Shown one piece after another: positions 7,886 through 16,400 of a DNA stretch of 31,180 nt; position 1 is the stretch's first letter; each line of letters opens with the position of its first letter. The DNA comes from an uncultured Subdoligranulum sp. (GTDB lineage: Bacteria > Bacillota > Clostridia > Oscillospirales > Ruminococcaceae), in assembly GCA_900545545.1 (NCBI GenBank), contig UQZO01000022.1:1-31180 (forward strand), written 5' to 3'. The notes beneath the pieces were generated by a model that was not told the DNA's origin, searched no databases, and saw only the letters and a list, made by a program, of their open reading frames with translations. The position numbers were made by a program, and so were the translations under genes.

Positions 7886-8683
7886 TTACTTGCGGCCCTT
7901 CTTGGTGGTCTTCTTGGCGGCCGGCTTCTTGGCAGCGGGCTTCACAGCCTCGGTCACAGCCTTGACGGCTTCTTCCACCACGGGCTTGGCAGCCTTGACA
8001 GCCTCATCGGCAGCGGGCTTCACCACATCGGCCACAGCCTTGACGGTCTCGTTGACGGTCTTGGCAGCCTTCTTGGCGGCGGGCTTGGTGCTGGCGTTCT
8101 TGACGGCCTTCACCACTTCTTCCGCAGCGTCGGCGGCCACGTCGGCCATGTTCTCGGCCGCAGCGGTCAGCTCAGCCTTGGCCTTGGCGGCAGTCGCCTT
8201 GGCGCTGGCCTTGGGCTTGCGGGTCACTTCGTCGATGGTCCAGTACTGGGTGGTGCCGTTCTCATCGCGCCAGATCTGCAGCGCAGCGCCGTTGTCGGTA
8301 TTCATGCCGACCACGTCCAGCAGCTTGCCGGCGAGGTTGGACTTGATCTTGACGCGGCCATCGTTGGAAGGCTCCACGACCCACAGCTGGCTGGACGCAG
8401 GAGCGCCCTCCCACTGATGGACGCGGGTGCCGTCGCTGACGCCACCGCAGTCGAGGTCCAGCATCTTGTCGGTGAAGCGGTTGCGGATGCGGTAAACGCC
8501 GTCACCGGCGGCCACAAAGGTCCACTGCTGCCACTCAGCGTTGACATTGTCCCACAGCTGAATCTTGGCGCCGTTATCGATGTTATAATCAGCAACTTCC
8601 ACGACCTTGCCGTTGGCAGCGCTGATGGTATAGAACTTACCCTCGGTAAGTACGGTCTGGGCAACTTTCTTTTTGGGTGCCAT
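7886..8683 (-). CDS. Ricin-type beta-trefoil protein with H1-like tail
   Basis: A 265-residue protein with two halves. Residues about 8-150 form a ricin-B-like beta-trefoil: three Q-x-W motifs occur at Q52/W54, Q99/W101 and Q146/W148, exactly 47 residues apart, one per lobe. Residues 155-265 are low-complexity, rich in Ala, Lys, Val, Glu and Pro, with repeats such as VKAVTEAVKPAAKK, and end TKKGRK; this resembles histone-H1-like or phasin-like tails. No signal peptide or membrane segment is seen, and the N-terminus is MAPKKK. Beta-trefoils of this type usually bind carbohydrate, and Lys/Ala-rich tails often bind nucleic acid or polyanions; the joint function is unknown. The gene stands alone with a strong promoter and AGGAGG. 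Confidence 0.85.
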   Translation of the reverse strand: MAPKKKVAQTVLTEGKFYTISAANGKVVEVADYNIDNGAKIQLWDNVNAEWQQWTFVAAGDGVYRIRNRFTDKMLDLDCGGVSDGTRVHQWEGAPASSQLWVVEPSNDGRVKIKSNLAGKLLDVVGMNTDNGAALQIWRDENGTTQYWTIDEVTRKPKASAKATAAKAKAELTAAAENMADVAADAAEEVVKAVKNASTKPAAKKAAKTVNETVKAVADVVKPAADEAVKAAKPVVEEAVKAVTEAVKPAAKKPAAKKTTKKGRK

Positions 8684-8757
8684 ATTGGAATTCCTCCTAA
8701 TACGTTAAGCGGCCGTTTTCTAAACATTCAATCCCTCAGGCCGCAATATGTTTCCAC

Positions 8758-8769
8758 CGCAAATTTGCG
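8758..8769. promoter_or_regulatory. Palindromic operator candidate in the beta-trefoil leader
   Basis: CGCAAATTTGCG is a perfect 12-bp palindrome about 8-19 nt downstream of the predicted transcription start of the beta-trefoil gene. Its position would suit a repressor site; no regulator is identified. Confidence 0.35.
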
Positions 8770-8783
8770 TGGCTACGTTCTCT

Positions 8784-8812
8784 ATTATAGCCACTTTTTT
8801 CCAATCCGTCAA
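8784..8812 (-). promoter_or_regulatory. Promoter of the beta-trefoil gene
   Basis: On the minus strand TTGACG (8807-8812) and a perfect TATAAT (8784-8789) are 17 nt apart, giving a leader of about 95 nt before the ATG at 8683. Confidence 0.85.
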
Positions 8813-8841
8813 CTTTTTGGCGCTGTTGCGGCATTTTGCAC

Positions 8842-8874
8842 AAAAAAGCCGGAATGGCACAAAGCCATCCCGGC
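8842..8874 (-). terminator. Terminator of the MarR/ABC exporter operon
   Basis: An 11-bp stem (8848-8858 with 8864-8874) with one G-U pair on the minus strand is followed by six T. It lies about 40 nt after the second exporter gene. Confidence 0.88.
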
Positions 8875-8911
8875 AATTTTGATTGATTCGGACTGATTTT
8901 TTACCGTTCCT

Positions 8912-10837
8912 TTACGAATTCTCTGCAAAGTTACCGGTGTACAGCCGATAATAACGGCCCTTCTGAGCGATCAGTTCGTCGTGGGTACCGCGCTCGATGA
9001 TGCGGCCCTGCTCCAGAACCATGATGCAGTCGGAGTTGCGCACCGTAGACAGGCGGTGGGCAATGACGAAGGTGGTGCGGCCATACATCAGGCCGTCCAT
9101 GCCATCCTGCACCAGCTTCTCGGTACGGGTGTCGATGGAGGAAGTTGCCTCGTCCAGAATCAGCACCGGGGGATCGGCGACCGCCGCGCGGGCAATGGCC
9201 AGCAGCTGGCGCTGGCCCTGGCTCAGGTTGGTACCGTCGCCGGTCAGCATGGTGTTGTAGCCATCGGGCAGATGCTTGATAAAGCCATCGGCGTTGGCCA
9301 GACGCGCTGCAGCGATGCACTCTTCGTCGGTAGCGCTCAGGCGGCCGTAACGGATGTTGTCCATAACGGTGCCGGTGAACAGATGGGTGTCCTGCAGCAC
9401 GATGCCCAGGGAAGAACGCAGTGCATTCTTTTCAATGGACTTGATGTCGTGGCCATCGTACAGAATCTGACCCCGCTGGATATCGTAGAAGCGGTTGATC
9501 AGGTTGGTGATGGTGGTTTTGCCTGCACCGGTGGAACCGACGAAGGCGATCTTCTGGCCCGGACGGCCGTACAGATTGATATCATGCAGCACGATCTTGC
9601 CCGGGTCATAACCGAAGTCCACATCCTTGAAGACGATATCGCCTTTCAGTTCGGAGTAGGTGCTCTGGCCGTTGGCGTCGGTCTTTTTCCAGGCCCAGGT
9701 GCCGGTGGGCTCGCTGGCCTCGGTGACGGTGTTGTCCGGCAGGTACTTGGCATGGACCAGGGTGATATCGCCCTCGTTGACTTCGGATTTTTCATCCAGC
9801 AGCGCAAAGATACGCTGGCCGCCGGCCAGTGCCATAACCACCGAGTTCAGCTGCATGGAAATCTGGGTAATGGGCTGGTTGAAGTTGCGGGTCAGGACCA
9901 GGAAGCTGGCCAGCTTGCCCAGCGTCAGGCCGCCAAAGCTATGGATGGCCAGCGCGCCGCCGATAATGGCGCAGAGCACATAGCTGAGGTTGCCCAGCTG
10001 GCCGTTGACAGGCATAGCCACCAGAGAGAAGGCGTTGGCCTTGTCGGCGCTGTGGAACAGTTCGTCGTTGAGTTCGTCGAAGCGCTCGATGGCGGCTTCC
10101 TCATGGCAGAAGACCTTGACGACCTTCTGGCCGTTCATCATCTCTTCGATGTAGCCGTTCACGCGGCCCAGCTCACGCTGCTGGTCCACGAAGAACTTGC
10201 CGGAACGACCGGTGAGGAACTTGGTGCACAGCAGCATCACACCAACCATGAGCAGCGCCACCACAGTCAGGGCGGGGCTGAGCACGATCATCGAGATCAG
10301 CACGCTGACCACCGTGATGCAGGTGTTGACCAGCTGCGGCAAGCTCTGGCTGATCATCTGGCGAAGGGTATCGGTATCGTTGGTGTAGATCGACATGATA
10401 TCGCCGTGGGCGTGGGTGTCGAAGTACTTGATGGGCAGCGTCTGCATGTGGGTGAACATCTCATCACGCAGATTTTTCAGCGTGCCCTGGGTGACGCGGG
10501 CCATGGTGCGGTTCTGCAGGAAGATGGCCAGGATACCGATGGCGTAGAAAATCGCCACACGGGTAATAGCATAGATCAGACCGGTAAAATCACTGCTCTT
10601 TTCCAGCAGCATGGGGGTGATGTAGCCATCGATCAGCGTCTGCATGAACAAGGTACCTTGCACCTGGGCAAAAACACTGATGAAGATGCAGCAGAGAACG
10701 CCGATGACCTGGAACTTATACAGGTGCATGACGTAGGCAAGAATCCGCTTTAGGATCTTGCCGGGGTTTTCTACCTTGGGGCGCGGGCCGCGGCCGCGGG
10801 CGGGGCCCACATTGACTACTTTCGCCTGCTGTGCCAT
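8912..10837 (-). CDS. ABC exporter subunit with canonical ATP site
   Basis: Fused membrane/ATPase half-transporter of 641 residues, likely one half of a heterodimeric multidrug or lipid exporter in the cytoplasmic membrane. A charged N-terminal extension precedes the six-helix ABC membrane domain (about residues 40-330). A linker of about 60 residues unusual in composition (around TGTWAWKKTDANGQS) precedes the nucleotide-binding domain. Walker A is GSTGAGKTT, the signature is LSQGQRQLLAIARA, Walker B is LILDEATSSID and the switch is IAHRLST, so the catalytic Glu and His are present. The ATG overlaps the partner's TAA by one base (TAATG), with AAAGGGGG upstream. It belongs with the degenerate partner next to it. 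Confidence 0.92.
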   Translation of the reverse strand: MAQQAKVVNVGPARGRGPRPKVENPGKILKRILAYVMHLYKFQVIGVLCCIFISVFAQVQGTLFMQTLIDGYITPMLLEKSSDFTGLIYAITRVAIFYAIGILAIFLQNRTMARVTQGTLKNLRDEMFTHMQTLPIKYFDTHAHGDIMSIYTNDTDTLRQMISQSLPQLVNTCITVVSVLISMIVLSPALTVVALLMVGVMLLCTKFLTGRSGKFFVDQQRELGRVNGYIEEMMNGQKVVKVFCHEEAAIERFDELNDELFHSADKANAFSLVAMPVNGQLGNLSYVLCAIIGGALAIHSFGGLTLGKLASFLVLTRNFNQPITQISMQLNSVVMALAGGQRIFALLDEKSEVNEGDITLVHAKYLPDNTVTEASEPTGTWAWKKTDANGQSTYSELKGDIVFKDVDFGYDPGKIVLHDINLYGRPGQKIAFVGSTGAGKTTITNLINRFYDIQRGQILYDGHDIKSIEKNALRSSLGIVLQDTHLFTGTVMDNIRYGRLSATDEECIAAARLANADGFIKHLPDGYNTMLTGDGTNLSQGQRQLLAIARAAVADPPVLILDEATSSIDTRTEKLVQDGMDGLMYGRTTFVIAHRLSTVRNSDCIMVLEQGRIIERGTHDELIAQKGRYYRLYTGNFAENS

Positions 10838-12594
10838 TACGCCTCGCCCCCTTTCTCGTCGAAGTCGCCGGAGCCTTTGGTCTGGCTGTTGTAGACCTCC
10901 TGGTAGATAGCATTGTTCTTGAGCAGGTTCTCCGGGGTATCATAACCGCTGATACGGCCGTTATCCAGCACCAGCACATGGTCGGCGTTCTCCACACTGG
11001 AGATACGCTGGGCAATGATGAAGACGGTGGTGCCGGGGATCTTTTCGGCAAAGCTGTGGCGGATCTTGGCATCGGTAGCCGTATCCACCGCGGAAGTGGA
11101 GTCATCCAGGATCAGGATCTTGGGCTTCTTCAGCAGCGCACGGGCAATGCACAGACGCTGTTTCTGGCCGCCGGAAACGTTGTTGCCGCCCTGCTCGATG
11201 TGGGTTTCGTACCGGTCGGGGAAGCGCTCGATAAACTCATCGGCGCAGGCCTGCTTGCAGGCATCCTCGATCTCGGCATCCGTGGCGTTGGGATTGCCCC
11301 AGCGCAGGTTCTCGGCGATGGTACCGCTGAACAGCTCGTTCTTCTGCAGCACCATGGCCACGCTGTTGCGCAGCGTTTCCAGGTCGTACTTGCGCACATC
11401 CACGCCGCCGACTTCCACGCTGCCCTCGGTCACGTCATACAGACGGGGCAGCAGCTGCACCAGGCTGGACTTGGCCGAACCGGTACCGCCGATGATGCCG
11501 ATGGTTTCGCCGGACTTAATGTCCAGGTTGATGTTTTCCAGCGCCTTCTCGCCGTCCTTCTTGTAGGCGAAGCTGACGTTGTTGAACTTGACGGAGCCGT
11601 CCTTGACTTCCATGACCGGGTTTTCGCCGTTGGCCAGATCGGACTTTTCTTCCAGAACTTCCGCAACACGCTTGGCAGAAGCTGCAGACATGGTGATCAT
11701 GACAAAAACCATGGAGAGCATCATCAGGCTCATGAGGATGTTCATGCAGTAGCTCAGCATGCTCATCATGTCGCCGGTGGTGAAGGTGGTGGCGCCGGAA
11801 AGCACGATCAGGCGGGCACCCAGCCAGGAGATGATGAGAATGCAGCTGTAAACGGCAAGCGTCATCAGCGGAGCGTTCCAGGACAGAATCAATTCAGCGC
11901 GCATCAACAGCTGGCGCACGTTCTCGCTGGCTTTGCGGAACTTTTCGCCCTCGAACTTTTCACGCACATAGGCTTTGACAACGCGAATGGCGGAGACGTT
12001 CTCCTGCACGCTCTCGTTGAGGTCATCATACTTGCGGAAAGCGCCGGTGAAGTAGTTGGTGGCATGCACCATGATGTAAATCAGCGCGCAGCCCAGCAGC
12101 ACGACCGCCACCAGGTAGACGCTGGCCAGCTCGGCATTGATTGTGAAGGACATGAACAATGCCACGATCATGCTGGCAGGCGCACGGATGGCCATACGCA
12201 GCATCATCTGGTAAGCGTTCTGGATGTTGGTCACGTCGGTGGTCATACGGGTGACCAGACCGGCTGTGGAGTACTTATCAATGTTGGCAAAGCTGAACGT
12301 CTGGATATTGCGGAACATGCCGCGGCGCAGGTTGCGCGCAAAGCCTGTGGCCGCATGGGAACCGAACATGGCACCCAGAATACCGACCAGCAGGCCGATC
12401 AGTGCAGCAACCAGCATTTTGGCGCCGACCGAATAGATGACATCCATGTTGCCGGCGGTTACGCCGTCATCCACAATGGTCGCCATCAGCTTGGGGATGA
12501 TCATTTCCATGATCACTTCGCCGATCATACAGATTGGCGTGAGGATCGAGACCAGGCGGAAGCCTTTGGTCTCACGTCCAAGTGTCTTGAGCAA
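10837..12594 (-). CDS. ABC exporter subunit with degenerate ATP site
   Basis: Second half-transporter, 585 residues from the proposed start. I chose the TTG at 12594 because AAAGGAG lies 9 nt before it; an ATG at 12663 overlaps the marR-like stop but has no ribosome binding site. The membrane domain is followed by a nucleotide-binding domain with Walker A GGTGSAKSS, signature VSGGQKQRLCIARAL, Walker B LILDDSTSAVD and switch IAQRISS. The catalytic Glu is Asp and the switch His is Gln, as known for the TM287/BmrC/LmrC-type partner of heterodimeric exporters. The pair therefore has one catalytic and one degenerate ATP site. Substrate is unknown; the adjacent MarR regulator suggests drug or toxic compound export. 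Confidence 0.9.
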   Translation of the reverse strand: MLKTLGRETKGFRLVSILTPICMIGEVIMEMIIPKLMATIVDDGVTAGNMDVIYSVGAKMLVAALIGLLVGILGAMFGSHAATGFARNLRRGMFRNIQTFSFANIDKYSTAGLVTRMTTDVTNIQNAYQMMLRMAIRAPASMIVALFMSFTINAELASVYLVAVVLLGCALIYIMVHATNYFTGAFRKYDDLNESVQENVSAIRVVKAYVREKFEGEKFRKASENVRQLLMRAELILSWNAPLMTLAVYSCILIISWLGARLIVLSGATTFTTGDMMSMLSYCMNILMSLMMLSMVFVMITMSAASAKRVAEVLEEKSDLANGENPVMEVKDGSVKFNNVSFAYKKDGEKALENINLDIKSGETIGIIGGTGSAKSSLVQLLPRLYDVTEGSVEVGGVDVRKYDLETLRNSVAMVLQKNELFSGTIAENLRWGNPNATDAEIEDACKQACADEFIERFPDRYETHIEQGGNNVSGGQKQRLCIARALLKKPKILILDDSTSAVDTATDAKIRHSFAEKIPGTTVFIIAQRISSVENADHVLVLDNGRISGYDTPENLLKNNAIYQEVYNSQTKGSGDFDEKGGEA

Positions 12595-12662
12595 GATTGA
12601 TTTCTCCTTTCTACCTTTACATACTGCCCTTTCCCACCGGGAAAAAGCGGGCAACAAAGTCA

Positions 12663-13199
12663 TCAGCCGTTATGGGCGGCTGCCCCCTCCTGGGGAGCCG
12701 GCTGCTCCCCTGCCAGCACCTGTGCATTGGCCAGGACCTGTTCCAGAGCCATGCGCGCAAGGGGCTGCGCTGCGGGTTCAATTCCCTTTTGCAGATCCCG
12801 CTCAAAGTTGGCAATGCTTACGCGAATGCGTTCGTGGTAGGCCACCCCTTTTGGGGTCGCACTCAACCGCTTGAGGCGGGCGTCCTTTTCCACCGAGCAG
12901 CGGGAGATGAATCCGTCCTGCTCCATGGCCTGCAGTACCGCCGTCACGCTGGAGCGCCGGATCTGCATCCAGCGTTCCACATCGCGCTGGTAGACATCGC
13001 GGTTTTCCTGATTGGCCCGCACGATCTCTCCCAGCAGCATGCCGCGCACGCCGGTCAGTTCCGGTGTGACCTCGGCTGAAATCCGTGCATCCAGTGCCCG
13101 GCGAATCACCCGCGCGGTCTGAACCACCAAAGCGCCGAAGTGATCTTCCCGGCAATACCGCATGGTACTGCCAGGCTGTTGCGTCTTCGTGATTTTCAC
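12663..13199 (-). CDS. MarR-family transcriptional regulator
   Basis: Winged-helix regulator of 178 residues. The core MQIRRSSVTAVLQAMEQDGFI is the recognition region, and EKDARLKRLSATPKG is the typical MarR wing. Length is slightly above the usual 140-160, with an N-terminal and a Pro/Ala-rich C-terminal extension. The start is GTG at 13199, with AGGAGGGG just upstream; the ATG twelve codons in has no site. It is first in the operon with the two exporter genes and likely represses them, releasing DNA on ligand binding. The palindrome downstream of its promoter is a candidate operator for autoregulation. Confidence 0.9.
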   Translation of the reverse strand: MKITKTQQPGSTMRYCREDHFGALVVQTARVIRRALDARISAEVTPELTGVRGMLLGEIVRANQENRDVYQRDVERWMQIRRSSVTAVLQAMEQDGFISRCSVEKDARLKRLSATPKGVAYHERIRVSIANFERDLQKGIEPAAQPLARMALEQVLANAQVLAGEQPAPQEGAAAHNG

Positions 13200-13228
13200 C
13201 CGCCCCTCCTGTTTTTTGTTCGTCTGTG

Positions 13229-13250
13229 AACTGTTCGTTAGCTAACAGTT
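13229..13250. promoter_or_regulatory. Candidate MarR operator
   Basis: AACTGTT (13229-13235) and AACAGTT (13244-13250) form an inverted repeat around a perfect palindrome GTTAGCTAAC (13237-13246). It lies about 10-30 nt downstream of the predicted start of transcription, where a repressor would block the operon. Confidence 0.6.
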
Positions 13251-13267
13251 CTTGAACGCACCTAACC

Positions 13268-13295
13268 AGTATAGCACGGCTTTAAAAATTGTCAA
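13268..13295 (-). promoter_or_regulatory. Promoter of the MarR/ABC exporter operon
   Basis: On the minus strand TTGACA (13290-13295) and TATACT (13268-13273) are separated by 16 nt. Confidence 0.83.
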
Positions 13296-13334
13296 TAGAA
13301 AAGAAGGTAAAAAAAGCAGCCCGTTTTTACCGCA

Positions 13335-13381
13335 AAAAAGGGCGCCGGGACACCCTTTATTATAAAAGGTATCCCGGTGCC
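13335..13381 (-). terminator. Terminator after the FtsX-like permease gene
   Basis: A long stem-loop at 13341-13381 (outer arms GGCGCCGGGA and TCCCGGTGCC with G-U pairs) is followed on the minus strand by CTTTTTT. A T-rich stretch also follows on the plus side, so it may work in both directions. Confidence 0.87.
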
Positions 13382-13407
13382 TTTGTTTTGGCAGATGGCA
13401 GTGGGCA

Positions 13408-16400
13408 CTATTCAGGGGCTTTCATGCTTTCGACCATCGAGATCTTTTTCAGCAGCCGGCCCATGACCAGGTTGACGATGGTACTGAACAGCAAGGTCAG
13501 CGCAATGGCGTAGACAAAACTCAGCAGCTGGATATCCCGGCCAAACATGACCGCATCCACTTCCACCGTGACGATGATGAACCGATGCAGTACAATGCCG
13601 CCGACCACACCGAACAGTGTGCCGATGAGCGTAAGCAGCACGTTTTCGCGGCTGACGTAGGCGTAAACCTCCCTGTCATAGAAGCCCAGCACCTTGATGG
13701 TGGCGATCTCCTTGACGCGCTCGGCAATATTGATGTTGGAGAGGTTATACAGCACCACAAACGCCAGGCATGCCGCACAGACGATGATGAGCACAACCAC
13801 GGAATCGATGGAGTTGAGCATATTCAGCACCTGCACGATGCTGTCCTGGGTAAAGGTCAGGCTGGCAACGTTGTCCATGGCCAGCAGCTCCGAGGAGACC
13901 GTGTCATGGGTTTCGTCGCTGTCATCCACCATCTTGCTCAGGACGGCGTTGTATTCCACATCCCGGCCAAACCCGGCGGCATAGGTCGCCGCACTCATGT
14001 ACACATAATTGCTGATGTAGTGTTCACAAACGCCGGTCACGGTAAAGGTGCCGGTATCGCCGTCGCTGTTTTCCAGCGTGATGGTATCCCCTGCCGCAAC
14101 GCCCAGCGTTTTGGCCAGTTTTTCGGTAAGGACCACGCCTTCCTCGCCCAGCGGGGTGGGGGTACGGCTGATCCGTTCATGCAGGTCCAGGAAATCCGCA
14201 AAGCGGCTGACATCCTGCGGAATCATCAGATAGACGTCGATCTCTCCGTCGGGGCTTTCCTGGCGGGTAGTTTCCATCGAGACGGTCATGGATTCCGAGA
14301 ACTGGTCCCCCTGGAACAGATAGTCATAGACGGGGCCGCTTTCGGTAGCCGCCGGGTCGGTGACGATGGTCATCAGATCATAGTGGGAAACATCGTCGAA
14401 CTGTTTGGTAATGATGGCATTGAGGGAGTCCGAGATGCCGAACCCGGCCACCAGCAGCGAAGTACAGCCCGCCACGCCGATGACCGTCATCCAGAAGCGT
14501 TTCTGGTAGCGCAGCAGATTGCGGCAGGTAACCTTCCACGTGAAGGGGAACCGGCGCCACAGCGGTGTGATGCGTTCCAGCAAAATGCGCTTGCCGGCCT
14601 TGGGGGCGCGGGGCAGCATCAGCGTGGCCGGCACTTCAGTCAGCGAGTTGCGGCAGGCAATGGCCGTAACGCCAATGGTCAGGGCCGTCAGCGTACCGCC
14701 CGCAAAGAGGGCCTGCGTAAGGCGCCACGGCGTGTAGATGGCGGGCATGTAATACATCATGGCATAGGCCGACCAGATGATGCTGGGGAACGCCTTGAAA
14801 CCAATGGTCAGGCCGACCACCGTGCCCGAAACAGCGGCCACCAGCGCGTACCAGAGGTATTTCTGCATGATCTCGCCGCGGGTATAGCCCAAGGCTTTCA
14901 GCGTGCCGATCTGCAGACGTTCTTCCTCAACCATGCGGGTCATGGTGGTGGACACCACCAGCGCAGCCACCAGGAAGAAGAAGATAGGGAAAATGGTGGT
15001 AATGGCGGAAAGTTTTTCCACATTGCCGGTAAAAGATGCGTAGCTGACGTTGTTGTTCCGGTCCCATACATACCATTCCGGCATTTCGATGTCGGCCAGC
15101 TCTTTCTCGCCGTCCTCGATCTCCGCACGGGCATCGGCCAGTTCTTTCTCTGCGTCAGCCTTGGCGTCCTCGTATTCGATCTCGCCGTCCCGCAGCTTCT
15201 GCGCATTTTCGGCGATGGTCGCTCTGGCATCATCCAGTTCGGCGCGGGCGTCGGCCAGTTCGGCTTTGGCATCGTTGATCTGGCGGCGGGCGTCATCCAG
15301 TTCCAGCTGCTTGTCGGTCAGGGTTGCCCAGCCCTCATTGAGCTGCGCGCGGCCATCCTCCAGCTTCTTTTTGCCCGCCTCATACTCGGCAAGGCCTTCC
15401 CGGTACTGTGCCCATCCGTCATCCAGCTGTTTCTTGGCGTCGCTCAGCTGAACGGCACTGTCCTCCAGCTGTTTGCGTCCATCCGCCAGTTTCTGGGCGT
15501 TGGCGTCATATTCCGCCCATCCGGCATCCAGCTCACGACGCCCGTCCACCATCTCAGCCACGCCGTAGACCAGCAGCTGCAATTCTTCCTGCTGCTGTTC
15601 CGCAGCCGCCATGGCCTGCCACTGCGGCAGTTTGGCGGCAAATTCCGCCACAGCCCCTTCCAGCGGCTGCGGCTGGGCATCCACCCAGGCCTGTGCCGTC
15701 TGCAGGGTTGCCTGCATGTCAGAACGGTCGTTTTCCAAAATGGCCGTCAGCTGGGCCTTCAATTCTGCAAGCTGTGTTTCCGAAGTCTGAGATTCGGCTG
15801 CCTGCGGCGAATCGCTTTCGGCCGAAAGATAGACGAACATCGGCTTCTGTGTTTCTGCCGTCAGCGTCATGGCCATCGGCTCTGCAGCTGTGGTGCCGTT
15901 CTCCCCTGCCTGCGGCAGCTGTGCGGTTTCCGGCGTTGCCACTTCCTCGGGCAGGGCATCCTCCTCCACCGGCGGCTGCCCGGTACCCGGGGCAGTTTCT
16001 TCCGCCGGGAGGGTTTCCTGTGCGGGGGCTTCCTCTGCCTGCGGCTGCACTGCCGCCAGGGCCGACTCCGTCGTGGCAGGTTCTTCGGGGGTGGTTTCCC
16101 CCAGGCTCTCCAGCATTTTCTGAGCCTCCGCCTGAATCCTCCGCGCGGCGGACAACGGCAGCTGGATGCCCGGCAGGCCGTACTTCTCCTGCAGATATTC
16201 TTCAAACCGGTCCAGCAGTTCATCATAACTGCCGGGGGCATCGTATTCCTTCTCGATAAACCAAAGGACAAAATCTTCGATCTGGTCGGCGGACACTTCA
16301 AACGAGAAGCCGGGCAGTATGCCTTGAATCTGTTCATTCAGCTGCCGGGCCATCTCTTCCAGACCTGCCGTATAGGCCTGCTCCGCGGCATCCAGCTTGG

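Noticed and set aside
7918..8220. Repetitive DNA resembling a tandem repeat array or CRISPR
   Set aside because: It encodes the Ala/Lys/Val-rich tail of the beta-trefoil protein; repeats are irregular and in frame. No CRISPR-type repeat-spacer pattern was seen anywhere in the window.
8981..12600. Plus-strand open frames opposite the two ABC exporter genes
   Set aside because: They are antisense shadows of genes with all ABC motifs.
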